From Narthecium ossifragum (lineage: Eukaryota > Streptophyta > Magnoliopsida > Dioscoreales > Nartheciaceae), in assembly GCA_963920575.1 (NCBI GenBank), contig CAWUCF010000017.1:1-64000 (forward strand): a stretch of DNA of 64,000 bases, written 5' to 3'. The position numbers were made by a program, and so were the translations under genes. The notes under the pieces were generated by a model. It saw nothing but the letters and a program-made list of their open reading frames with translations. It was not told the DNA's origin and searched no databases. How positions within the stretch are numbered: the stretch's first letter is position 1; every line of letters begins with the position of its first letter. Positions 11,601 to 23,577 of this stretch are shown one piece after another.

Positions 11601-13689
11601 CAGGCCTCCTCGAAGCCCCTGCCCAACGGATCGGGCACGTCGAATCCCCGTATCCTCAGCCTCCAAAACAGCAAGCTTTTACCTTTAACCTTTTTTGTCT
11701 TTTCCTTCACTCTTTGATACTAGGCCTTGCGAATTTTTTTCCCTTTTTTTCATTCATCTTTTTGCAAAATATCATCCCAGCCACTCCTCCTCGAAGCCCC
11801 TGGCCACCGGATCGGGCACGTCGAATCCCCGGATCCTCAGCCTACAAAATAGCAAGCTTTTACCTTCTACCTTTTTGCCTTTTCCTTCACTTTTTGATAC
11901 TAGGCCTTGCTAATTTTTTTTCTTATTTCTCATTCATTTTTTAGCTGAATACCATCCCAGCCAGGCCTCCTCGAAGACCCTGGCCACCGGATAGAGCACG
12001 TCGAATCCCTGTATCCCCAGCCTCAAAAAATAGCAAGCTTTTACCTTTTACCTTTTTTGCCTTTTCCTTCGCTTTTTGATACTAGGCCTTGCTAATTTTT
12101 TTTCTTATTTCTCATTCATCTTTTTGCTGAATATCATCCCAGGTAGCCCTCCTCGAAGCCCCTGGCCAACGGATCGAGCATGTCGAATCCCCGGATCCTC
12201 AACCTCAAAAATAGCAAGCTTTTACCTTTTACCTTTTTTGCCTTTTCCTTCACTTTTTGATACTAGGCCATGCTAATTTTTTTTCTTATTTCTCATTCAT
12301 CTTTTTACTGAATATCATCCCAGGCAAGCCTCCTCGAAGCCCCTGGCCACTGGATTGGGCACGTCGAATCCCCAAATCCTCAGCCTCCAAAATTGCAAGC
12401 TTTTACCTTTTACCTTTTTTGCCTTTTCCTTTACTTTTTGATACTAGGATTTCCTAATTTTTTTTCTTATTTCTCATTCATCTTTTTGGTAAATGTCATC
12501 CCTGGCAGGCCTCCTTGAAACCCCTGGCCACTGAATTGGACACGTCGAATCCTCGGATCCTCAGCCTGCAAAATAGCAAGCTTTTACCTTTTGCCCTTTT
12601 GCTTTTTCCCTCACTTTTTGATACAAGGCCTTGCTAAATTTTTTTTTTATTTCTCATTTATCTTTTTGCTGAATATCATCCCCGGCAGGCCTACTCGAAT
12701 CCGCTGGCCACCGGATCGAGCACGTCGAATCCCCGGATCCTCAGCCTACAAAATAGCAAGCTTTTACCTTCTACCTTTTTGCCTTTTCCTTCACTTTTTG
12801 AAACTAGGCCTTGCTAATTTTTTTTCTTATTTCTCATTCATTTTTTTGCTGAATACCATCCCAGCCAGGCTTCCTCGAAGACCCTGGCCACCGGATAGAG
12901 CACGTCGAATCCCTGGATCCTCAGCCTCCAAAAATAACAAGCTTTTACCTTTTACCTTTTTTGCCTTTTCCTTCGCTTTTTGATACTAGGCCTTGCTAAT
13001 TTTTTTTCTTATTTCTCATTCATCTTTTTGCTGAATATCATCCCAGGTAGGCCTCCTTGAAGCCTCTGGCCACCGGATCGGGCACGTCGAATCCTCGAAA
13101 CCTCTGCCTGCAAAATAGCAAGCTTTTACCTTTTACCTTTTTTGCCTTTTCCTTCACTTTTTGATACTAGGCCTTGCGAATTTTTTTACCTTTTTCTCAT
13201 TCATCTTTTTGCTAAATATCATCCCAGGAAGGCCTCCTCGAAGCCCCTGGCCACCGGATCGGACACGTTGAATCCCCGGATCCTCAGCCTGCAAAATAGC
13301 AAGCTTTTACCTTTTACATTTTTTCCTTTTCCTTCACTTTTTTATACTAAGCCTTGCTAATTTTTTTTGTTATTTCTCATTCATTTTTTGCTGAAAATCA
13401 TCCCAGGTTGGCCTCCTCGAAGACACTGGCCACCGGATCGAGCACGTCGAATCCCCGGATCCTCAGCCTCGAAAATAGCAAGCTTTTACCTTTTACCTTT
13501 TTTGCCTTTTCCTTCACTTTTTGATACTAGAACTTGCTAATTTATTTTCTTTTTTCTCATTCATCTATTTGCTGAATATAATCCCAGGCAGGCCTCCTCG
13601 AAGCCCCTGGTCACCGGATCGGGGTGGTCGAATCCTCGGATCCTCAGCCTAGAAAGTAGCAAGCTTTTACCTTTTACTTTTTTTTGCAT

Positions 13690-15515
13690 TTTCCTTCACT
13701 TTTTGATACTAGGCCTTGCTAATTTCTTTTCTTATTTCTCATTCAACTTTTTGCTGAATATCATCCCAGGCAGGCCTGCTCGAAGCCCCTGGCCAACGGA
13801 TCGGGCATGTCCAATCCCCGGATCCTCAACCTCCAAAATAGCAAGCTTTTACCTTTTACCTTTTTTGCCTTTTCCTTCACTTTTTGGTACTAGACCATGC
13901 TATTTTTTTTTCATATTTCTAATTCATCCTGTTACAGAATATCATCCCAGGCAGGCCTCCTCGAAGCCCCTGGCCACCGGATTGGGCACGTCGAATCCCC
14001 AGATCCTCAGCCTCCAAAATTGCAAGCTTTTACCTTTTACCTTTTTTGCCTTTTCCTTCACTTTTTGATACTAGGCTTTCCTAATTTTTTTTCTTATTTC
14101 TCATTCATCTTTTTGGTAAATGTCATCCCAGGCAGGCCTGCTCGAAGCCCCTGGCCACTGAATCGGACACGTCGAATCCTCGGATCCTCAGCATGCAAAA
14201 TAGCAAGCTTTTACCTTTTGCATTTTTGCCTTCTCCTTCACTATTTGATACTAGGCCTTGCTAATTTATTTTTTTATTTCTCATTTATCTTTTTGCTGAA
14301 TATCATCCCAGGCAGGCCTCCTCGAAGCGCCTGGCCACCGGATCGAGCACGTCGAATCCCCGGATCCTCAGCCTCCAAAAGAGCAAGCTTTTACCTTTTA
14401 CTTTTTTTGCCTTTTCCTTCACTTTTTGTTACTAAGCCTTGCTAATTTTTTACCTTATTTCTCATTCAACTTTTTGCTGAATATTATCCCAGGCAGGCCT
14501 CCTCGAAGCCCCTGGCCACCGGATCGGGCACGTCGAATCCCCAGATCCTCAGCCTCCAAAATAGCAAGCTTTTACCTTTTACTTTTTTTGTCTTTTCCTT
14601 CACTTTTTGATACTAGGCCTTGCTAATTTCTTTTCTTATTTCTCATTCAACTTTTTGCTGAATATCATCCCAGGCAGGCCTGCTCGAAGCCCCTGGCCAA
14701 CGGATCGGGCATGTCCAATCCCCGGATCCTCAACCTCCAAAATAGCAAGCTTTTACCTTTTACCTTTTTTGCCTTTTCCTTCACTTTTTGGTACTAGACC
14801 ATGCTATTTTTTTTTCATATTTCTAATTCATCCTGTTACAGAATATCATCCCAGGCAGGCCTCCTCGAAGCCCCTGGCCACCGGATTGGGCACGTCGAAT
14901 CCCCAGATCCTCAGCCTCCAAAATTGCAAGCTTTTACCTTTTACCTTTTTTGCCTTTTCCTTCACTTTTTGATACTAGGCTTTCCTAATTTTTTTTCTTA
15001 TTTCTCATTCATCTTTTTGGTAAATGTCATCCCAGGCAGGCCTGCTCGAAGCCCCTGGCCACTGAATCGGACACGTCGAATCCTCGGATCCTCAGCATGC
15101 AAAATAGCAAGCTTCTACCTTTTGCATTTTTGCCTTTTCCTTCACTATTTGATACTAGGCCTTGCTAATTTATTTTTTTATTTCTCATTTATCTTTTTGC
15201 TGAATATCATCCCAGGCAGGCCTCCTCGAAGCGCCTGGCCACCGGATCGAGCACGTCGAATCCCCGGATCCTCAGCCTCCAAAAGAGCAAGCTTTTACCT
15301 TTTACTTTTTTTGCCTTTTCCTTCACTTTTTGTTACTAAGCCTTGCTAATTTTTTACCTTATTTCTCATTCAACTTTTTGCTGAATATTATCCCAGGCAG
15401 GCCTCCTCGAAGCCCCTGGCCACCGGATCGGGCACGTCGAATCCCCAGATCCTCAGCCTCCAAAATAGCAAGCTTTTACCTTTTACTTTTTTTGCCTTTT
15501 CCTTCACTTTTTGAT
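13690..15515 (+). repeat. tandem 904-bp (five-monomer) duplication
   Basis: The segment from about 13690 to 14600 is repeated from about 14594 to 15515 with nearly no change. Diagnostic variants shared by both copies include ATTTCTTTTC at the start, TCATCCTGTTACAG, TGCATTTTTGCC and the unusual TTGTTACTAAGCC. The identity is much higher than that between surrounding monomers, so this is a recent duplication in an otherwise old part of the array. Confidence 0.9.
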
Positions 15516-18500
15516 ACTAGTTCTTGCGAATTTTTTTCCCTTTTTCTCATTCATCTTTTAGCTAAATATCATCCCAGGCATGCCTCCTCGAAGCCCCGGA
15601 TCGGGCATGTCGAATCCCCGGATCCTCAACTTCCAAAATAGCAAGCTTTTACCTTTTCCTTTTTTGCCTTTTCCTTCACTTTTTGATACTAGGCCTTGCT
15701 ATTTTTTTTTTCTTATTTCTAATTCATCTTTTTGCTTAATATCATCCCAGGCAGGTCTCCTCGAACCCCCTGGCCACCGGATCGGGCACGTCGAATCCCC
15801 GAATCCTCAGCCTCCAAAATAGCAAGCTTTTACCTTTTACCTTTTTTGCCTTTTCCTTCACTTTTTGATACCAGGCCTTGCTAATTTTTTTTCATATTTC
15901 TCATTCATCTCTTTGCTAATTGTCATCCCAGGCAGGCCTCCTCGAAGCCCCTTTCCACCGGATCGGACACGTCGAATCCCCGGCTCCTCAGCCTGCAAAA
16001 TAGTAAGCTTTTATCTTTTGCCTTTTTGCCTTTTCCTTCACTTTTTGATACTAGGCCTTGCTAGTTTTTTTTTCTTATTTTTCATTCAACTTTTTGCTGA
16101 ATATCATCCCAGACAGTCCTCCTCGAAGCCCCTGGCCACCGGATCGGACACGTCGAATCCCCGGATCCTCAGCCTGCAAAATAGCAAGCTTTTACCTTTT
16201 GCCATTTCCTTCACTTTTTGATACTAGGCCTTGCTAATTTATTTTATTATTTCTCATTTATCTTTTCCTGAATATCACCCCAGGCAGGCCTCCTCGAAGC
16301 ACCTGGCCACCGGATCAAGCACGTCGAATCCTCGGATCCTCAGTCTCCAAAATAGCAAGCTTTTACCTTTTACTTTTTTTGCCTTTTCCTTCACTTTTTG
16401 ATACTAGGCCTTGCTAATTTTTTACCCTTTTTCTCATTCATCTTTTTGCTAAATATCCTCCCTGGCAGGCCACCTCGAAGCCCCTGGCCACCAGATCGGA
16501 CACGTCGAATCCCCGGATCCTCAGTCTGCAAAATAGCATGCTTTTACCTTTTATCCTTTTTTCCTTTTCCTTCACTTTTTGATACTAGGCCTTGCTAATT
16601 TTTTTTCTTATTTCTCATTCATCTTTTTGCTGAATATCATCCAAGGCAGGCCTCCTCGAAGCCCCTGGCTACCGGATCGAGCACGTCGAATCCCCGGATC
16701 CTCAGCCTCCAAAATAGCAAGCTTTTATCTTTTATCTTTTTTGCATTTTCCTACACTTTTTAATACTAGGCCTTGCTAATTTTTTTTCTTATTTCTCATT
16801 ACTCTTTTTGTTGAATATCATCCCAGGCAAACCTCCTCGAAGCCCCTGGCCACCGGATCGGGCACGTCGAATCCCCGGATCCTCAGTCTCCAAAATAGCA
16901 AGCTTTTACATTTTTACCTTTTTTGCCTTTTACTTCACTTTTTGATACTTGGCCATGCTAATTTTTTTTCTTATTTCTCATTAATCTTTTTGCTGAATAT
17001 CAACCCAGGAAGGCCTCCTCGAAGCTCCTGCCCAACGGATCGGGCATGTCGAATCCCCGGATCCTCAACCTCCAAAATAGCAAGCTTTTATCTTTTACCT
17101 TTTTTGCCTTTTCCTTCACTTTTTTATACTAGGCCTTGCTAATTTTTTTTCTTATTTCTCATTCATCTTTTTACTGAATATCATCCCAGGCAGGCCTCCT
17201 CGAAGCCCCTGGCCACTGGATTGGGCACGTCGAATCCCCAGATCCTCAGCGTCAAAAATAGCAAGCTTTTAACTTTTACCTTTTTTGTCTTTTCCTTCAC
17301 TCTTTGATACTAGGCCTTGCGAATTTTATTCCCTTTTTCTCATTCATCTTTTTGATAAATATCATCCCAGGCACGCCTCCTCGTTGCCCTTGGCCACCGG
17401 ATCGGGCACGTCGAATCCCCAGATGCTAAGCCTACAAAATAGCAAGTTTTTACCTTTTACCTTTTTTCCTTTTCCTTCACTTTTTGATACTAGGCCTTGC
17501 TAATTTTTTTTCTTATTTCTCATTCATTTTTTTGCTGAATATCATCCCAGCCAGGCTTCCTCGAAGACCCTGGCCACCGGATCGAGCACGTCGAATCCCC
17601 AGATCCTCAGCCTCCAAAATAGCAAGCTTTTTAGCCTTAACCTTTTTTGCCTTTTCCTTCACTTTTTGATACTAGGCCTTGCTAAATTTTTTTCTTATTT
17701 CTCATTCATCTTTTTCCTGAATATCATCCCAGGCAAGCCTCCTCGAAGCCCCTGGCCACCAGATTGGGTACGTCGAATCCCCAGATCCTCAGCCTCCAAA
17801 ATAGCAAGCTTTTACCTTTTACCTTTTTTGTCTTTTCCTTCACTCTTTGATACTAGGCCTTGCGAATTTTTTTCCCTTTTTCTCATTCATCTTTTTGCTA
17901 AATTTCATTCCAGGGACGCCTCCTCGAAGCCCCTGGCCACCGGATCGGGCACATCGAATCCCCGGATCCTCAGCCTACAAAATAGCAAGCTTTTACCTTT
18001 TACCTTTTAGCCTTTTCCTTCACTGTTTGATACTAGGCCTTGCTAATTTTTTTTCTTATTTCTCATTCATTTTTTTACTGAATACCATCCCAGCCCGGCC
18101 TCCTCGAAAACTCTGGCCACCGGATCGAGCACGTCCAATCCCCGGATCCTCACCCTCCAAAAATAGCAAGCTTTTACCTTTTACCTTTTTTGCCTTTTTC
18201 TTTACTTTTTGATACAAGGCCTTGCAAATTTTTTTTCTTATTTCTCATTCATCTTTTTGCTGAATATCATCCCAGGCAGGCCTCCTCGAAGCCCCTGGCC
18301 AACGGATCGGGCATGTCGAATCCCCGGATCCTCAACCTCCAAAATAGCAAGCTTTGACCTTTTACCTTTTTTTCCTTTTCCTTCACTTTTTGATAATAGG
18401 CCATGCTAATTTTTTTTCTTATTTCTCATTCATCATTTTACTGAATATTATCCCAGGCAGGCCTCCTCGAAGCCCCTGGCCACCGGATCGGGGACGTCGA

Positions 18501-19779
18501 ATCCCCAGATCCTCAACCTACAAAATAGCAAGCTTTTACCTTTTACTTTTTTTGCCTTTTCCTTCACTTTTTGATACTAGTCCTTGCGAATTTTTTTCCC
18601 TTTTTCTCATTCATCTTTTTACTAAATATCATCCCAGGCATGCCTCCTCGAAGCCCCTGGCCACCGGATCGGGCATGTCGAATCCCCGGATCCTCAACCT
18701 CTAAAATAGCAAGCTTTTACCTTTTACATTTTTTGCCTTTTCCTTCACTTTTTGATACTAGGTCTTGCTAATTTTTTTTCTTATTTCTAATTCTTCTTTT
18801 TGTTGAATATCATCCCAGGCAGGCTTCCTCGAACCCCCTGGCCACCGGATCGGGCACGTCGAATCCCCGGATCCTCAGCCTCCAAAATAGCATGCTTTTA
18901 TCTTTTACCTTTTTTGCATTTTCCTTCACTTTTTGATACTAGGCCTTGCTAATTTTTTTTCTTATTTCTCATTCATCTTTTTGCTAAATGTCATCCCAGG
19001 CAGGCCTCCTCGAAGCCCCTTTCCTCCGGATCGGACACGTCGAATCCCCGTATCCTCAGCCAGCAAAATAGCAAGCTCTTTCCTTTTACCTTTTTGCCTT
19101 TTCCTTCACTTTTTGATACTAGGCCTTGCTAATTTTTTTTCTTATTTCTCATTCATTTTTTTGCTGAATACCATCTCAACGAGGCCTCCTCGAAGACCCT
19201 GGCCACCGGATCGAGCACGTCGAATCCCCGGATCCTCACCCTCCAAAAATAGCAAGCTTTTACCTTTTACCTTTTTTGCCTTTTGCTTCACTTTTTGATA
19301 CTAGGCCTTGCTAATTTTTTTTCTTATTTCTCATTCATCTTTTTGCTGAATATCATCCCTGGCAGGCCTTCTGGAAGCCCCTGGCCAACGGATCGGGCAT
19401 GTCGAATACCCGGATCCTCAACCTCCAAAATAGCAAGCTTTTACCTTTTACCTTTTTTGCCTTTTCCTTCACTTTAAGATACTAGGCCATGCTAATTTTT
19501 TTTCTTATTTCTCATTCATCTTTTTACTGAATATCATCCCAGGCAGGCCTTCTCGATGCTCCTGGCCACCGGATTGGGCACGTCGAATCCCCAGATCCCC
19601 AGCCTCGAAAATAGCAAGCTTTTACCCTTTACCTTTTTTGCCTTTTCCTTCACTTTTTGATACTAGGCTTTCCTAATTTTTTTTTCTTATTTCTCATTCA
19701 TCTTTTTGGAAAATGTCATCCCAGGTAGGCCTCCTCGAAGCCCCTGGCCACCGGATCGAGCACGTCGAATCCCCGGATC

Positions 19780-19784
19780 CTCAG
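19780..19784. repeat. target-site duplication of gypsy element, left copy
   Basis: CTCAG directly precedes the TGTCGCGCC terminus and is repeated at 25213-25217. It occupies the same monomer position as the duplication around the solo LTR (bases 164-168 of the monomer counted from AAGCTT). Confidence 0.95.
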
Positions 19785-20395
19785 TGTCGCGCCCCGACTC
19801 GCGTAGGCCCAACCGGGCCGGGCGATGCCAACCGGAACCTAACCTACTGCGGAAAATTTTGGCGAGGTTTCCTTCTAATCGTAGTGGTTACCCTATCAAA
19901 CATAAACATCCTGTTTTATACAACAAATATAAAGCTCAACACACAAAGCTGGAATATAGTACAAATCCTCAAACAGGGAAAGTTATACAAAATCGCTCCC
20001 GTAGGAGACTATCTAACCAAAGGTCTACACGGACAGATCACAGCTCCTCAAGCTCCGCCAGACGCCGCCACGTCACTGAACACCTGCCCGATAGGGGCGA
20101 CCGAAGAAGAGCTAGTGCCAGCACCTGCAAAACGCAGCCCGGGTAGGAGTGAGCACTTAGCTCAGTAGGGACACTACACTACGACACTCACAAGGGAGGG
20201 AACACAACAGTGTCGCCCCCAAGCAAAGCCTAGGTTTATCACAGGGGTCCCACTAACCATTCTAAGCAAACATTACCACAAACATGGTCACTGTGTGTAC
20301 AAGCGCGAGTGTGGAACTAGCCGACAAGGTGCAATTTACCAAATTGCCCTTCCGGCCCACAGCAAGCCACAGGAGGAGAGGGACGGGTCCTCACA
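19785..20395 (-). repeat. 3' LTR of gypsy element
   Basis: A 611-bp terminal repeat, TG...CA bounded, matching 24602-25212 without indels. On the element's strand it starts TGTGAGGACCCGTCC and ends GGGGCGCGACA. Two small open frames on the plus strand cross the LTR but have no recognisable domain. Confidence 0.95.
19914..19920 (-). promoter_or_regulatory. candidate TATA box in LTR
   Basis: TATAAAA on the element's strand, about 130 bp before the LTR's 3' end. The same motif is in the other LTR at the matching position. It would place the transcription start near the end of the LTR with a short R/U5. Motif-only call. Confidence 0.35.
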
Positions 20396-20408
20396 TCCTA
20401 TTACCCTT
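20396..20408 (-). promoter_or_regulatory. degenerate polypurine tract
   Basis: On the element's strand AAGGGTAATAGGA abuts the 3' LTR start (TGTGAGG). This is the position where plus-strand synthesis is primed in LTR elements. The tract is interrupted by TAAT, so it may be mutated from a longer G-rich form. Confidence 0.55.
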
Positions 20409-20469
20409 AAAGGAAATCTCGTCCCGAGATTCGATAAAGGTAGGGCTCGGAACAACAGGAAAAGCTACA

Positions 20470-20663
20470 CTAGTAGACAGGACAAAAGGTACCTCGAGAA
20501 AGAAACAAATGCGGATACTCCTGCCGCATGCGCGCCTCGCGCTCCCAGGTCATGTCCTCGACTCCTCTGTGCCTCCACAGTACCTTGACCAAGGGAATCG
20601 TCTTGCCCCGCAAGACCTGATCCCGCTGGTCAAGTACGCAAACTGGCTACTCAACAAACGTCG
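20470..20663 (-). pseudogene. chromodomain at the C-terminus of the pol polyprotein (pseudogene)
   Basis: The frame downstream of integrase reads PVCVLDQRDQVLRGKTIPLV, then KVLWRHRGVEDMTWE and a final YPHLF, the pattern of a chromovirus chromodomain, with tryptophans in LW and TW. In this family the domain is thought to guide integration to particular chromatin. It lacks an aromatic residue at the first cage position, as in the group of plant chromodomains without a full methyl-lysine cage. A premature TAG at 20647-20649 separates it from integrase. The natural stop is TAG at 20470-20472. Confidence 0.75.
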
Positions 20664-21813
20664 CGTCTGCCTCAAGCTCGATGTCATCCACTCTGACGAC
20701 ATGAGACGGGTCTGGGTGATACTTCCTCAGCATCGACACGTGGAAAGTCGGGTGCACAGCTGACATGTGATGAGGAAGATCAAGGCGGTAAGCTACCTCG
20801 CCGACCCTCTCAAGGATCTCGAATGGCCCGACGAACCTCAGAGCCAACTTGCCACCTCTGCCAAACCTGACAGAACCTCTGTACGGCGATGCTCGCAAAA
20901 ACACTCGGTCGCCGACTGCAAACTCCAATGGTCGTCGCCTCTAATCTGCATAACTCTTCTGCCGGCTCTGAGCCGTCAGAAGCCTCTGCCTGATCTGCAC
21001 TAATCTATCTGACGACTGCCTGACGATGTCTGGACCGGTGAGTGAAGCCTCTCCAACCTCTGTCCAGCACAATGGGGAACGACACGGCCTACCGTACAAC
21101 GCCTCGAAAGGTGCTACTCCAAGACTGGACTGGTAGCTGTTGTTGTAGGCAAACTCCACCAAGGGAACGTGCTCCTCCCAGCTGCCTCCTGCATCGAGGA
21201 CACATGCTCTCAGCATGTCCTCCAAGATCTGGATCGTCCGCTCTGACTGCCCATCTGTCTACGGATGGAATGCCGTACTGAAAGTCAGGAGTGTGCCAAC
21301 TGCCTCCTGAAAGTCGCGCCAGAACCTGCTGGTGAACCTGGGGTCACAATCTGACACGATAGAAACTGGAACCCCGTGTAGTCTGACTACCTCTCGGACG
21401 TACAAACCGGCCAACCGGTCAGACGTGTCTGTCGTCCGCATAGGCAGGAAGTGCGCCGATTTGGTCAATCGATCAACGATGACCCAAATCGCGTCATTCC
21501 CCCTAGGGGATCTCGGTAGTCCCGTCACAAAGTCCATCGTGATGTGCTCTCACTTCCACTCAGCTAGTGGAAGCGGCTGTAGTAACCCCGGAGTTCGCTG
21601 GTGCTCTGCCTTAACCTTCTGACAGGTAAGGCAGCGCGATACGAACTCCGTCACTGCTCTCTTCATCCCGCGCTACCAGAACTGTCGCCGAAGATCCTGG
21701 TACATCTTGGCGCCGCCGGGATGAACTGCAAAGCGAGAGTGGTGAAACTCTCGCAGGACGTCGTCACGAAGAACTGGGTCTACTGGAACTGCTACTCTGC
21801 CTCGGAACCGTAG
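20664..21813 (-). pseudogene. integrase (pseudogene with in-frame stops)
   Basis: The N-terminal zinc-binding part is visible as HH...HPGG followed by CLTC (positions about 21744 to 21610). The catalytic core starts at [10 protein letters not shown] (about 21537) and keeps the D,D-35-E triad: D in MDF, D in VSDCDP (60 residues further on) and E in GQSER (35 residues after that). The C-terminal GPF-type region ([27 protein letters not shown]) follows. TAG/TGA stops at 21673-21675, 21550-21552, 21259-21261 and 20941-20943 break it. The frame is unchanged throughout, so only stops and no frameshifts disrupt it. VSDCDP has C where family members usually have R. Confidence 0.9.
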
Positions 21814-22068
21814 CCCTCCGTCTGGCGATACTGTCCAGTCTCCGTCTGCGCCCTCCGTGCCCGCTGAGGTGCGTAACTCTTCGAGCTCTGCGTCACTGTG
21901 CTGCGCCTCTAACACTCTAGCCAGTACCGCTGGCATGCTCCGCACTGTGTAGAGGAACCCGCTGGATCCCTGATCCTCGAACTCTAGCCCCATCTGGCCC
22001 GCTGTCTCGAGTGCCTGCCACTACCGTGCTGACAACCCTGCAACTGCTGCTCTGGTGTCTCTCACCTG

Positions 22069-22455
22069 CCTGCTCAGCGCGTCTGCGACAACATTTGCCT
22101 TACCAGGATGGTAATGCAACTCGAAGTCGTAGTCCTCCAGTAGCTCCATCCAGCGTCGCTGCCTCAGGTTGAGGTCACGTTGGGTGAAAACGTGCCTCAA
22201 ACTCTTATGGTTCGAGAAGACTGAGAACTTCTCGCCATAGAGGTAGTGCCGCCAGGTCTTCAGGGCGAAGACCACTGCTGCTAGCTCCAAGTCGTGCGTC
22301 GGGTAGTTCCTCTCATGGTTCTTCAGCTGACGAGAACCATAGGAAACCACGTGCCCCTCCTGCATGAGGACACACCCCAAACCCTCACCACTGGCGTCGC
22401 AGTAGACACTGTAACCAACGCCTCGCTCAGGGACGATCAGTACCGGTGCACTGGT
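22069..22455 (-). pseudogene. RNase H domain (pseudogene)
   Basis: Recognised from [74 protein letters not shown]. In Ty3/gypsy RNase H the acidic residues sit in these blocks. Here D of YCDAS, E of DLELA and D of ADALSR are kept, but the usual aspartate in the TDHKSL block is asparagine (SNHKSL, codon 22210-22212), compatible with a GAC-to-AAC change. The domain ends in frame with a stop at 22021-22023 before integrase. Confidence 0.88.
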
Positions 22456-23070
22456 CAACCTGGTCCTCAGCTGCACGAAAGCCTGCTCACAAGCATCATC
22501 CCACACGAACGGGACGGCCTTCTGTGTCAGTTTGGTCAACGGTCCGGCAACTCTGGAGATGTCCCGCACGAACCGTCTGTAGTAACCCGCCAGGCCTAAG
22601 AAGCTACGAACCTCGAACACTGTCCTCGGTCTCTGCTACTGTACCACTGCCTCGACCTTGGCCGGGTCAACTGAGATCCCTGCTGCTGACACCACGTGTC
22701 CAAGGAATCCCACCTGTGCAAGCTAGAACTCGCACTTGGAAGCCTTGGCATAAAGCCGATGCTCCCGAAGTAGCTGCAACACTGTCGCCAAGTGTCGCTC
22801 ATGCTCCGCCTCTGAACGGGAATAGATGAGAATGTCGTCGACGAACACCACCACGAACTCGTCTAGGAAGGGCCGAAAAGATCCTCTGCTGGTAAGCTCG
22901 TCTCGCTGGGTCCTCAACTCACTCTGTTCTGCTGGTGCCATCCTGAAAGCTGGGAGAGAGATCGGTGCGGTACCCGGTACCAGGTCGATCTCAAAATCGA
23001 CCTCTCTGGGTGGTGGAAGCCCTGGTAACACCTCGAGAAACACGTCGGCGTAGTCGCACACAATCCTGGG
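22456..23070 (-). pseudogene. reverse transcriptase with large internal deletion (pseudogene)
   Basis: The N-terminal region ([41 protein letters not shown]) leads to DELTSRG, then jumps at about 22880 to [21 protein letters not shown]. The block of roughly 100 residues that normally lies between them (fingers and most of the palm, including the first catalytic aspartate) is missing. The FVDD catalytic pair is kept. The frame is preserved across the deletion. Two tryptophan codons of the following connection region are now TAG (22723-22725 and 22636-22638). The thumb/connection part resumes with [20 protein letters not shown]. Confidence 0.9.
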
Positions 23071-23184
23071 AAAACTGCTCTGCTGCACTCCCTCTGACCC
23101 AAACAGGGACAGGCTGGCCAGCAAGGCTGAAAGCTCGCTGCCACGCCTCCGTACACCACAAGCAAAGGAATCAGCTGAAAACCG

Positions 23185-23577
23185 ATCCCCCAACAACACA
23201 AACTGTGTCCCATCGGGTGTCCAAGCGACTACCCTCCGGCGACCACAGTCGATGATAGCTCGGTATGCTGCCAACCAGTCCATACCGAGTATCACATCGA
23301 AGCCTGTCATGTCTAGCACCCGCAGGTCTAGACAGACACGGAGGCCTCCAACCTCCAAAGAACAAGATCGGCAAACCCGGTCTACCCTGACTGTGCCGCC
23401 GATCGGTGAGTCTACAGACTGTGCCACCTCTAGCCAACTCGTCTCCAACCCTCTGAGCACGGATGGCCCTGCCGCTGCCTGCTGGTACTGCTGCGGCTGC
23501 TGGTACGGCTGGTAAAGCTGAACGGTGTCCGACTGCTCATGCACCGAAAAAGCAAACACACACCCCCGCTGACCGCC
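23185..23577 (-). pseudogene. retropepsin-type protease lacking its active site (pseudogene)
   Basis: The C-terminal half of the protease is clear: [20 protein letters not shown], then [20 protein letters not shown] and [10 protein letters not shown]. In relatives a D-T/S-G active-site block followed by a HSFI-type segment precedes this. Here the frame reads from a Q-rich linker ([12 protein letters not shown]) to [14 protein letters not shown] with no DTG/DSG triad, so that segment appears deleted. Reading enters this frame from gag through a frameshift upstream of about 23577. Confidence 0.85.

Larger units (their letters stand above)
8677..19784 (+). repeat. 181-bp satellite array, forward, between the two retroelements
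   Basis: About 61 head-to-tail monomers, all forward. Monomers are diverged and include several with internal deletions, for example near 10325-10345 and 11010-11030, where most of the GATACTAGGCCTTGCTAA segment is missing, and near 15595, where about 8 bp are lost. Apart from the 904-bp duplication at 13.7-15.5 kb I see no strong higher-order period. No gene or RNA is visible in it. Confidence 0.97.
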
